From Pseudobdellovibrionaceae bacterium (GTDB taxonomy: Bacteria; Bdellovibrionota; Bdellovibrionia; Bdellovibrionales; Bdellovibrionaceae), in contig JADJYV010000013.1 in the NCBI GenBank assembly GCA_016719575.1, positions 1-64,000 on the forward strand: DNA of 64,000 bases, given 5' to 3'. Position 1 is the first letter of the stretch. Each line of letters begins with the position of its first letter. Below, piece after piece: positions 16,870 to 24,655 of this stretch. The translations under genes and the position numbers were made by a program. Under the pieces are notes generated by a model. That model had not been told where the DNA came from, did no database searches, and saw only the letters and a program-made list of their open reading frames with translations.

Positions 16870-18360
16870 TTAAAGCGGCGCCTGCTCCAAGAGCTTACGC
16901 TTTAGGATCTTGCCGCTGTCTCCCTTGGGGAGCTCTGGTAAAAAGACGAAGTATTTTGGAATCTTGAACTTTGCTAAGTTTTTCAGACAATGAGTCAGTA
17001 GATCACTTTCTGAAATCTCAACCTTGTCGCGGACGACAAAGGCTTTGCCGACTTCGCCCCACCTATCGTCAGGGACACCGACGACAGCAACTTCGCGAAC
17101 TCCAGGGAGAGCTCGAATTACTTGCTCTAGCTCAGGTGGATAAACATTTTCTCCACCACTAATGAACATGTCTTTTTTGCGGCCGACGACATAAAAATAT
17201 CCGTCGGTGTCACAGCGAACCAAGTCGCCGGTGTAGAGCCAACCGTCTTTGATCGTTTCGGCAGTGGCCTTAGGGTTTTTCCAGTAGCCTTGCATGCACA
17301 TAGGGCCTTTGAGGATTAGCTCGCCGATTTCGTTGGCAGCCACCTCATGCCCGTGGTTATCAACAACTTTGGCGTCGATATAAAAATTCGGAAATCCAAT
17401 GGAACCAATTTTTCTAATGGCATCTTCCTCGTTGAGCGAAAAGACATTCGGACCAAACTCTGTCAGGCCGTACCCTTGTCGGATCGGAATTCCTTTTTTA
17501 TCCCAGGCTTTGATAAGGTCGATAGGCATGGGTTCGCCGCCAACAATCGCGTAGCGAACTTTTGATAAATTGACTTTATCGAAGAGAGGGGAGTGGGCCA
17601 TCATATCCATGGTCGTCGGGACGCCGAAGAGAATTGTGCCATTTTCACTTTCAGTAAGTTGGAGAATACGGTTCCCATCGAATTTTTTTAATAGAACAAG
17701 GGTTCCGCCACGATGAAGAAGGGGTGTCGTTAACACATTCCAACCGCCGGTGTGAAAAAAAGGCAAAAATATCACCGTGCAATCTTGCTGAGACAAATTT
17801 AGTCGAAGGGTCGTGTTGATCGAATTCCAGAATATCATTTCGTGCGTAAGAATAGCGCCCTTCGGAGCGCCCGTTGTGCCAGAAGTGTAAAGTATCATTA
17901 CAGGATCTTCAGGCTCGCCCTCAAAACTTTCGTTAAGAGATTTAAACTCATTTGCTTTTTCGGAGAGAAGCTTAGTTTGGAACACTTTGCCTTCATGTTT
18001 GAGTTGGTTAACCAACTCTTGGAAGGCCTCTTGGTAAACTAGTAGCGATGGTTCGCAATTTGAGACAATATGCTCAACTTCGCGATAAGTGAGGCGAAAG
18101 TTAATGGGGACGAGAACTGCTCCCACTCTTAGTGCTGCAAAGAATAGAACAACGTACTCAAGTTCGTTCATAGCGAGGACGGCGATACGGTCGTTCTTTT
18201 TTATCTTGTACTTAGTTCTTAAATCCTGCGCCTTTGCAAGGGATGATTGAAAAAGCTGGTGATAAGTTAGAGAGTCTCCCGTATCGCCATCTTTAACGGC
18301 GATTTTTTCGGGAGCATATAAATTCCAACGCTTAAGCCAATCCAACTCCATCCTAGCCAC
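16870..18360 (-). CDS. AMP-forming acyl-CoA ligase / ANL enzyme
   Basis: A 496-residue adenylate-forming enzyme that activates a carboxylic acid with ATP and passes it to CoA. The P-loop MILYTSGTTGAPKGAI is at residues 155-170, the adenylate-binding GYGLTEFGP at about 317-325, YTGDL and GRKKDMFISGGENVYPPELE near 375-405, and the catalytic Lys in KGDSGKILKRK near the end. Best fits are short/medium or aromatic acid ligases of the FadD/MenE/CaiC type; the substrate is not readable. It lies 3 bases after the KAS III gene and is in one operon with it, which suggests it supplies acyl-CoA for that enzyme. Confidence 0.85.
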   Translation of the reverse strand: MARMELDWLKRWNLYAPEKIAVKDGDTGDSLTYHQLFQSSLAKAQDLRTKYKIKKNDRIAVLAMNELEYVVLFFAALRVGAVLVPINFRLTYREVEHIVSNCEPSLLVYQEAFQELVNQLKHEGKVFQTKLLSEKANEFKSLNESFEGEPEDPVMILYTSGTTGAPKGAILTHEMIFWNSINTTLRLNLSQQDCTVIFLPFFHTGGWNVLTTPLLHRGGTLVLLKKFDGNRILQLTESENGTILFGVPTTMDMMAHSPLFDKVNLSKVRYAIVGGEPMPIDLIKAWDKKGIPIRQGYGLTEFGPNVFSLNEEDAIRKIGSIGFPNFYIDAKVVDNHGHEVAANEIGELILKGPMCMQGYWKNPKATAETIKDGWLYTGDLVRCDTDGYFYVVGRKKDMFISGGENVYPPELEQVIRALPGVREVAVVGVPDDRWGEVGKAFVVRDKVEISESDLLTHCLKNLAKFKIPKYFVFLPELPKGDSGKILKRKLLEQAPL

Positions 18361-18363
18361 CCC

Positions 18364-19362
18364 TTAAGTGTTGTAACCCCATTCAAGAGCGACAGCTGCC
18401 ATCGACATGCCCCCTCCAGAACCCAACATGATGATAAGGTCGCCTTTTTTTAGCTGATGGTCGCGGCAAGAATCTGCTAGTGCCATTCCGATTGAAGCGC
18501 TTCCGGTGTAGCCAAAGCGGTCCATAATACAGTGAGCTCTTTCGCGAGGGACTTCGAGGCGGTCCATGGTTTCATAAATGCTTTGGATATTAAACTGAGT
18601 TATAAAAAAGCGGCTGACATCTTGAGGGCGTTTGTTCATACGCTCAAGAAGAGTCTTTGTTAGGCGTGGCCACTGAAGTCCGTTGGTTTCAGGCGGTATT
18701 CGTTTTGGAAAGGCCAAAAGATGTCTTTTGCTATGAAGAACATCTTCGTTGATGGGCTGATAGGTGCCGCCGGCGTAGATGCCCATATAGTCATGATACT
18801 GTCCATCGGTGTAAAGTTCGCTGGTAATAAATCCTGCAGTGTCTTTTGCGGGTTGAATGACTGCGGCGCCGGCCCCATCTGCAAACAAGGAGGCAATTTT
18901 GTAGTCATCAAAGTTAAGATATTTACTCATTCCATAAGCGCCAACGACCAAGATGTTTTGGTATTTTTCATCGCTGGCAATATACTTGCTGGCAATATCA
19001 CAGGCGGTCACAAATCCGGCGCAAGCCGTATTGATATCAAAAGTTCCTGCCTTTGTGGCTCCCATGCGGTATTGGACGACAGAGGCGGTCGACGGGGAGA
19101 GGTAGTCTGGGGTGTCAGTTGACACGATAATTAGGTCTAAATCCTTGGCTGTAATGCCTGCATTTTTAAGGGCTTCTTCTGCGGCAGGAATTATGAGGTC
19201 CGAAGTCGATTGCTCAGTGGACATCCAGCGGCGTTCGCGAATATTTCGCTGTTCGACTAAGAAAGTTCCTATGTCTTTTTTATAGAGGTCATTAAAGAAC
19301 TGATTCGTCACGAGTTTTTCGGGAGCATACATTCCTGTTCCGGCGATGGTGGCTTTTCTCAT
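18364..19362 (-). CDS. KAS III-like condensing enzyme with altered catalytic residues
   Basis: A 332-residue thiolase-fold protein of the FabH group. The nucleophile Cys is kept (DINTACAGFVTA, near residue 114). The His of FabH (in PHQANLRI) aligns with Thr in ITQFNIQSI, and the second Asn (GNTSAAS) aligns with Tyr in GYTGSAS; these two residues normally drive malonyl decarboxylation. The GSGGGMSMAAVALEW tail is normal. It therefore may be an acyltransferase or a condensing enzyme of another kind, not the fatty-acid initiating FabH. Operon with the ligase, divergent from an SDR gene. Starts ATG with GGATAT upstream. Confidence 0.85.
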   Translation of the reverse strand: MRKATIAGTGMYAPEKLVTNQFFNDLYKKDIGTFLVEQRNIRERRWMSTEQSTSDLIIPAAEEALKNAGITAKDLDLIIVSTDTPDYLSPSTASVVQYRMGATKAGTFDINTACAGFVTACDIASKYIASDEKYQNILVVGAYGMSKYLNFDDYKIASLFADGAGAAVIQPAKDTAGFITSELYTDGQYHDYMGIYAGGTYQPINEDVLHSKRHLLAFPKRIPPETNGLQWPRLTKTLLERMNKRPQDVSRFFITQFNIQSIYETMDRLEVPRERAHCIMDRFGYTGSASIGMALADSCRDHQLKKGDLIIMLGSGGGMSMAAVALEWGYNT

Positions 19363-19513
19363 TAGAATATCCTTTCAAAACAAAACCTTAATGGAGTTTG
19401 TATAAATCTTCTTTTGACTTTGGCAAGCCTTAAAAAAAAGAGTATTTGCACTATTCTTCATAGACGGAATCTTTTGGTTGACGGCGGGATCTTATCGGAG
19501 AGATACCGCTGTT

Positions 19514-20263
19514 ATGAAAAATCTGACATACAGTTTTAACGAAAAAGTAGCCGTCGTTACCGGGGGCGCCTCAGGTATTGGTTTTCAAATCACAAAATCG
19601 TTTCTCGAGGCAGGCGCCAAGGTTAGTGTCTGGGACTACTCCGAACAAGCCTTGAATCATGCAAAAGCGGAACTTTCTGCTTACAGTGAGCGGCTGCATC
19701 TTACGAAAGTTGATGTGGGCAATCGTGAGTCGTGTGCACAGGCGGTGGCTTCGACTCCCTGGCCAATTGATATATTGGTAAACAATGCAGGAATCACTCG
19801 TGACAAATCTTTTGCAAAAATGACTGGGGAAGATTGGGATGCTGTTATTAATACCAATTTAACAGGTCTATTTAATGTCACCAAGGCTTTAACAGAGAAG
19901 TTCAATCAAACTTCAACAAACAAGAGAATTATCAATATATCGAGTGTGGTGGCTCTTTACGGCAACTTTGGTCAGACAAACTACGTCGCTTCAAAGGCCG
20001 GCGTTATTGGCATGACAAAAACCTGGGGCAAAGAACTGGCTCGTAAAGGCTTCACAGTCAATGCAATTGCGCCGGGCTTTATTAAAACGCAAATGACCCA
20101 AGCGATGCCCAAAGAAGTTCTTGAGCAAATGGCGTCTAAAGTTCCATCTAACCGAATGGGCGAGACTGAAGACATTGCTAATGCAGTGCTGTTTTTGTCT
20201 TCGGAACAGGCGGCTTACATTAACGGAACTGTGATTAGCGTTGATGGTGGTTTGACGATTTAA
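19514..20263 (+). CDS. Short-chain dehydrogenase, FabG/PhaB-like ketoreductase
   Basis: Classical SDR of 249 residues. It has the Rossmann motif VVTGGASGIG near residue 12, NNAG in ILVNNAGITRD, the catalytic Ser in NISSVVALYGN, YVASKAG for Tyr and Lys, and the tail YINGTVISVDGGLTI. Such enzymes reduce 3-oxoacyl thioesters with NADPH. An ATG with GAGAG 9 bases before it is preferred over a TTG 36 bases upstream. The gene runs away from the KAS III/ligase operon with a 150-base gap and leads a row of two hydrolase genes, so it likely acts on the product of the condensing enzyme. Confidence 0.85.
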   Translation: MKNLTYSFNEKVAVVTGGASGIGFQITKSFLEAGAKVSVWDYSEQALNHAKAELSAYSERLHLTKVDVGNRESCAQAVASTPWPIDILVNNAGITRDKSFAKMTGEDWDAVINTNLTGLFNVTKALTEKFNQTSTNKRIINISSVVALYGNFGQTNYVASKAGVIGMTKTWGKELARKGFTVNAIAPGFIKTQMTQAMPKEVLEQMASKVPSNRMGETEDIANAVLFLSSEQAAYINGTVISVDGGLTI

Positions 20264-20303
20264 TTTCGGGTGAAAAAAACGTGTTGTGCAAAAGAGGTTT
20301 TAA

Positions 20304-21305
20304 GTGAAGACACTCATTTCCATTTTATCAGTTTTGTTTGTGATGATGGTTTCTGGTTTTGCGTTTGCAAAGTCTGACGAGGTAAATGGATTCGTAAAAA
20401 TTGCGAAAGATCGAGAGCTTTTTGTAAACTATGTCCCAGCCGCCACTGGTCAGCCGACTCTGATTGTTCTCAATGGACTTACCTATTCCACTATTGAGTG
20501 GGACAGCTTTGTTGAGCCTTTGCAAAAACGTGGTGTTGGAATTCTACGCTATGATATGTTTGGAATGGGCAAAACTTTGTTAAAATATGCGCCAACAACT
20601 AAGGTCATACCCTATAAAAGCCAGGTTGAGGATTTGCAAAAACTACTATCAACTCTAAAGATCCGAGGTCCTTATAATATCGTGGGACTTTCATATGGTG
20701 GCGGTATTGGAGTTGCTTACGCTCTTGATAATCCACAAAACGTTAAGAATTTAATTTTAATAGCACCCTATACGGAGCCATTGGCTGGTCAAAACAATTG
20801 GATCAAAGCTCAAATCTGGGCTACCCGTCAGCTTTTTCCTTTGAATTTAATGACTGACGATCAGTTGTATGACTTCTATTTGCACCAGATTGTATATACG
20901 ACTTACCCTCAAGCGGAGCCGGTTGTCTTGCGGAATCCTTTCATTTTAGAAAGTGTTTTTAGAATGGTTCAGGGAATTCGTAAGTATCGCCCGACCGACC
21001 TTGCCGATCAGTTGGCTGTACCAACGCACTTGATGGTGGCATCTCAGGATCAGTATATTCCCGAAGGCGTTTTGTTAAATTTTTGGGACAAGGTTCCGAG
21101 TGAGGCTCGAGCTAGCCGTATTTTTGTAAACAACTCGGAACATAAAATCCCAGAGGCAGTTCCTAATTTTGCTGCGTCGTGGATTTACCAAATCCTTTTG
21201 GGGAACCCACTGCTTAACAAAGGCTTGGATTTTCAAGGTTACCCTTACAAAGGAGAAGCGCGAACCGGTAATGAGACCATTGGTCTCACCGGCGGTAAGG
21301 AGTAA
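20304..21305 (+). CDS. Secreted alpha/beta-hydrolase
   Basis: A 333-residue hydrolase with signal peptide MKTLISILSVLFVMMVSGFAFA. The fold is clear: LIVLNGLTYSTIEWD, then nucleophile elbow GLSYGGGIG at about residue 131, acid in MVASQDQYIP and His in NNSEHKIPE. The natural substrate is not known; lipid or thioester hydrolases share this plan. It begins GTG (GTGAAGACA) behind AAGAGG. Just before the stop lies a strong hairpin at 21265-21292. It follows the SDR by 40 bases and precedes a second hydrolase by 2 bases. Confidence 0.8.
   Translation: MKTLISILSVLFVMMVSGFAFAKSDEVNGFVKIAKDRELFVNYVPAATGQPTLIVLNGLTYSTIEWDSFVEPLQKRGVGILRYDMFGMGKTLLKYAPTTKVIPYKSQVEDLQKLLSTLKIRGPYNIVGLSYGGGIGVAYALDNPQNVKNLILIAPYTEPLAGQNNWIKAQIWATRQLFPLNLMTDDQLYDFYLHQIVYTTYPQAEPVVLRNPFILESVFRMVQGIRKYRPTDLADQLAVPTHLMVASQDQYIPEGVLLNFWDKVPSEARASRIFVNNSEHKIPEAVPNFAASWIYQILLGNPLLNKGLDFQGYPYKGEARTGNETIGLTGGKE
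21265..21292 (+). promoter_or_regulatory. Hairpin at the end of the first hydrolase gene
   Basis: TGAGACC pairs with GGTCTCA over a 3-base loop, extended by CCGG on both sides with a short bulge. It is inside the coding sequence, 15 bases before the next start and upstream of its GTAAGGAG site. It has no T run, so it is not a terminator. Chance pairing in coding DNA is possible. Confidence 0.4.
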
Positions 21306-21307
21306 AG

Positions 21308-22120
21308 ATGTCCTCATTTGCAGTGAATGACGGAACAGGCGCAGTCATTAACTACGAAATAGTTCGGGGAATTGTTCCTGAGACAGTCTTTTTTATACAT
21401 GGCAATTTGGCATCAAACCGATGGTGGTACCCAGCACAAAAAGTCTGGGAAGCAAATTCGTCTGGCAATAACCACCAGGGTGCATTAATTTACGCTGAAT
21501 TTAGAGGCTGTGGGTTGAGCTCGAAACCAAAGCAGGATTCTGAAGTTGACCTGCATAGATTTGCGGATGATTTCATTGCTTTGATTAGAAGTTTAAACTT
21601 AGGACCTATTCACCTAGTGGGTCACTCGACCGGCGGGACCATTGCGGCTTTGATGCTCACAAAATCACCAGAACTTTTCAAAAAGGCTATCTTGTTGGAT
21701 CCCGTGGGCGCTCAAGGGGTCAAGTTTGACCCGAGAATGATTGATGCTTTTGAGCAGATGAAAGTGAATAAAGATGTAGTGGCGATGGTGCTTGGCTCTA
21801 CTATCTATCAAAATGATTCGAATTCTGACTTTTTTAAAACTGTCATTGTCGAAGATGGCTTCAGTGGCGTTAAGGCCATAGGGCATCTTGTCTTAAAGGC
21901 CCTTGACGGCTTTGATGTTCGTGCTGAAGTTTCAATGATTTCCAATCCAGTTTTGGTGCTCCACGGGGAGCATGACCAGCTTTTGGATATTGAAGAGTCT
22001 AAGAAGCTTGCGAATTTAATCAAGTCTGCAACATTTCGGACAATTTCAGGGCAAGGTCATTGCGCGAACATTGAAGCGCCAAAACTGTTTGTGTCCTTGG
22101 TTGAAGACTTTTTGTTTTAA
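21308..22120 (+). CDS. Alpha/beta-hydrolase, cytoplasmic
   Basis: A 270-residue hydrolase without a signal peptide. FFIHGNLASNRWWY is the oxyanion loop (HGN), GHSTGGTIAA the nucleophile elbow at about residue 103, VLHGEHDQLLD supplies the acid and GQGHCANIEAP the His. It is most like the haloalkane dehalogenase/lipase group of single-domain hydrolases, but substrate is not readable. Start ATG behind AAGGAG, 2 bases after the secreted hydrolase; the cluster ends with a hairpin. In the company of a ligase, KAS III and SDR it may be an editing thioesterase or act on the final product. Confidence 0.8.
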   Translation: MSSFAVNDGTGAVINYEIVRGIVPETVFFIHGNLASNRWWYPAQKVWEANSSGNNHQGALIYAEFRGCGLSSKPKQDSEVDLHRFADDFIALIRSLNLGPIHLVGHSTGGTIAALMLTKSPELFKKAILLDPVGAQGVKFDPRMIDAFEQMKVNKDVVAMVLGSTIYQNDSNSDFFKTVIVEDGFSGVKAIGHLVLKALDGFDVRAEVSMISNPVLVLHGEHDQLLDIEESKKLANLIKSATFRTISGQGHCANIEAPKLFVSLVEDFLF

Positions 22121-22122
22121 AC

Positions 22123-22168
22123 TGCCGATCAAAAGGCTCAACGCAACGGGACATTTGAGAGATCGGCA
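22123..22168 (+). terminator. Hairpin after the hydrolase operon
   Basis: TGCCGATC pairs with GATCGGCA (8 bp), with an inner CTCAA/TTGAG pair. It starts 3 bases after the stop codon and is followed by a weak TAATTTCTT tail. It probably ends the SDR-hydrolase transcript and separates it from the oxidase operon. Confidence 0.55.
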
Positions 22169-22265
22169 TAATTTCTTGCGGGCATTTATTTTTTACGCTA
22201 CTAATCAGCGATACAAATGTGAAAACTAATTGATTATAAAACGTCCCCCTGGGGAGTGCGAACCT

Positions 22266-22802
22266 ATGTCTGATTCTAGAGAAGAATATAATCGTGGTGG
22301 AATGATTGCCTTCATCTTTTCGATGAGCTTTGTGTTCTTATTTTTTATTTACATCGTTGCGATTCATCCAGGTGTGAATTTGGACGAAAAAATCAAAGAT
22401 CCAACAGCAAGCCTTGAAGTTGTTGCTGGTCCTGTTTTTGATATTGCGACTGTCAAAGAGCCTTGGGTAAAAAATGACGATGTTATTGTCTACGGTAAAA
22501 AAGTATTCAGTACGAACTGCGCAATGTGCCATGGCGAGCAAGGAAAAGGCGACGGCCCCGCTGGTGCAGCTTTGAAGCCTCCTCCGCGGAACTTAATTGA
22601 GGGCAAGTGGACTCAGGGGGGTGGCGCGATCTCCTTGTTCAAAGTAGTTACAAATGGCATTCCCGGAACCTCCATGGCCGCCTTTGGTCATTTTAAGGTT
22701 GCGGATCGCTGGGCCTTGGTTCAATTTATTGACTCTATTTCGCAGAACAAATCTAAAGACACCCCTGAGCAAGTAGCAGAATTTGCAAAGACGGCGAAGT
22801 AG
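22266..22802 (+). CDS. Membrane-anchored cytochrome c
   Basis: A 178-residue protein with one N-terminal membrane helix (AFIFSMSFVFLFFIYIVAI) and a single cytochrome c domain: heme motif CAMCH near residue 89 within NCAMCHGEQGKGDGPAG, and distal Met in GIPGTSMAAFGHF. It would carry electrons to the caa3 oxidase on the outer face of the inner membrane. ATG at 22266 has an upstream GGGGAG. It is the first gene of the oxidase operon, 8 bases before the SCO gene. It has the layout of CcoP-like or soluble-domain carriers and not of CcoO. Confidence 0.85.
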   Translation: MSDSREEYNRGGMIAFIFSMSFVFLFFIYIVAIHPGVNLDEKIKDPTASLEVVAGPVFDIATVKEPWVKNDDVIVYGKKVFSTNCAMCHGEQGKGDGPAGAALKPPPRNLIEGKWTQGGGAISLFKVVTNGIPGTSMAAFGHFKVADRWALVQFIDSISQNKSKDTPEQVAEFAKTAK

Positions 22803-22810
22803 GGGTGGTA

Positions 22811-23683
22811 ATGATGCTCGAGCGCAAACTCCAGATAAAAATAAAAAAAGCTGCATTTGCGGCTTTTTTTGGTTTTTTTTCTGTGAGCGCGTGGGCTAAT
22901 TATGAGCCGAAAGCGCAGCCAATGGTTGCTTCTGAGGCGCCGAAAGATCTTGAAGGCGTTGGCATTGATGAGCAGCGTGGCTCACAAATTGACCTCAATT
23001 TAAAGTTTAAAGATGAGAGTGGCCAGGAGGTAATCCTTGCGAAGTATTTTGGGGATTCACGCCTGCCTGTTATTATCAGCCCTGTCTATTACAGCTGCCC
23101 CGGCCTTTGCAATTTTCACTTGAACGCATTGACTGATGGAATGAAGCTTTTGGATTGGAATCTTGGCGAAAAATTCAGGGCCATTGCCGTGAGCTTTGAC
23201 GTTAAAGAAGATGCAAAGGTCGCCTCCAAGAAAAGGGCCTCCTATTTGGAGCTCTATGGACGTCCGGCAGCTGAAAATGGCTGGCACTTTCTCACGGGAG
23301 ATGAGCCTAACATCAAGGCTTTAATGGCAAGCTTGGGTTTTAAATACAAATGGAACGACGAAGCCAACGAGTGGGCCCATGCTTCGGCGGCAATTATAGT
23401 GACTCCGGAGGGAAAAATTTCTCGTTATTTGCCGGGTTTGCAGATCGACCCCAAGGACTTGAAATTAGCACTAAATGAAGCTTCAGAGGGCAAGATTGGA
23501 AGTTTTGTCGATAAACTGGTTTTATATTGTTTTCAATACAATCCACACCAGAGCAAATATACTCTGTATGCTTTTAATGTCATGAAGCTAGGCGGAGCGT
23601 TGATGGTGATGGTTTTGGCTTTATGGTTACTGCCAATTTGGATCCGCGCACGCAGAGCGGTGCCAAAAGTGGCGAGGAGTTGA
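22811..23683 (+). CDS. SCO1/SenC-type copper chaperone
   Basis: A 290-residue protein with a signal peptide (AAFAAFFGFFSVSAWA) and a C-terminal membrane helix (LGGALMVMVLALWLLPIWI). The thioredoxin-like domain holds the copper-binding CPGLC (CxxxC) in YYSCPGLCNFH near residue 96 and the copper His in NEWAHASAAIIV. SCO proteins deliver copper to, or reduce, the CuA site of oxidase subunit II. Start ATG is 5 bases after GGGGTGG. The gene lies directly before coxB, 6 bases away, which agrees with that job. Confidence 0.9.
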   Translation: MMLERKLQIKIKKAAFAAFFGFFSVSAWANYEPKAQPMVASEAPKDLEGVGIDEQRGSQIDLNLKFKDESGQEVILAKYFGDSRLPVIISPVYYSCPGLCNFHLNALTDGMKLLDWNLGEKFRAIAVSFDVKEDAKVASKKRASYLELYGRPAAENGWHFLTGDEPNIKALMASLGFKYKWNDEANEWAHASAAIIVTPEGKISRYLPGLQIDPKDLKLALNEASEGKIGSFVDKLVLYCFQYNPHQSKYTLYAFNVMKLGGALMVMVLALWLLPIWIRARRAVPKVARS

Positions 23684-23689
23684 GGATCA

Positions 23690-24643
23690 ATGATGTGGTT
23701 TAATTATGCTCAGGCACAATCCTTTATGCCGACTGAAGGAACTAAGATTGCATCTCAGGTAGACAATCTTTATGGGTTCCTTTTGGCGGCAAGCTTTATC
23801 TCTTGTGTCATCGTTATAGGTGGGATGATTTTCTTTGTTTGGAAATACCGCCGCCGAACCGAGACAGATAAAACGGCTTACATTACGCACAATACTTTTT
23901 TAGAGTTTTTGTGGTCATTCATACCGCTGGTCATCTTTTTAGCAGTCTTTGCTTGGGGTTGGAATATTTATCACGATATGAGAACGATGCCAAAAGATGC
24001 TCTAGAGGTGCAAGTTACTGGCAAGCAGTGGGCATGGGAGTTTGAGTATAAGTCTGGTGTTAAAACTGGAAATCTTCTAGTTGTGCCTGTAAATAAAGAT
24101 GTGAAGCTAATTATGACTTCGAAAGATGTTCTTCACAGCTTTTACATTCCAAGCTTTCGAATTAAGCAAGACGTCATCCCTGGCATGTACACTTCACTAT
24201 GGTTCAATGCTGACAAGTTAGGTGAGTTTCATGTTTTCTGCGCAGAGTTTTGCGGAACTCAGCACTCCGGTATGCTTGCGACCGTTAAGGTGGTTACCCA
24301 GGCGGAATATGAGGCTTGGCTGATTGAGGAGTCGCAGGTAGGAATGCTTCCTCTCGCTCAGCGTGGACAGAAGCTTTTTCAAGCTAAGGCCTGCGCTTCT
24401 TGTCACTCAGTCGCAGATGCTTCAGCAAAAGTAGGTCCTTCTTTATGGCAAAAGTTTGGAACCAAAGAGCTCACCGAAGAGGGTGAGTTTGCAATAGATG
24501 AAAACTTTGTTCGTGAGTCTATTCTAAGTCCAAATGCAAAAACGACTAAAGGCTTCCCCAAAGGGGTTATGCCTACTTTCCAAGGTCAATTGAACGAAAC
24601 CGAGCTTAGTGCACTTATTGAGTACATTAAGACTTTGAAATAA
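23690..24643 (+). CDS. coxB: Cytochrome c oxidase subunit II with fused cytochrome c (caa3)
   Basis: A 317-residue caa3-type subunit II. Two membrane helices (LYGFLLAASFISCVIVIGGM and SFIPLVIFLAVFAWGWNIY) precede the CuA domain: aromatic QWAWEFEY, ligands in DVLHSFYIPS and CAEFCGTQHSGM at residues 182-193. The C-terminal 85 residues are a cytochrome c domain with CASCH near 234 and the Met in GVMPTFQG. The enzyme takes electrons from cytochrome c at the outer membrane face and passes them to subunit I. Start ATG with GAGGA in front. It is the third gene of the operon. Confidence 0.95.
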   Translation: MMWFNYAQAQSFMPTEGTKIASQVDNLYGFLLAASFISCVIVIGGMIFFVWKYRRRTETDKTAYITHNTFLEFLWSFIPLVIFLAVFAWGWNIYHDMRTMPKDALEVQVTGKQWAWEFEYKSGVKTGNLLVVPVNKDVKLIMTSKDVLHSFYIPSFRIKQDVIPGMYTSLWFNADKLGEFHVFCAEFCGTQHSGMLATVKVVTQAEYEAWLIEESQVGMLPLAQRGQKLFQAKACASCHSVADASAKVGPSLWQKFGTKELTEEGEFAIDENFVRESILSPNAKTTKGFPKGVMPTFQGQLNETELSALIEYIKTLK

Positions 24644-24655
24644 AGGGAGGGCAAT

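Noticed and set aside
16870..22120. True OleABCD olefin operon
   Set aside because: The SDR is FabG-like and not the extended OleD type; KAS III lacks OleA-type catalytic residues. Name not supported.
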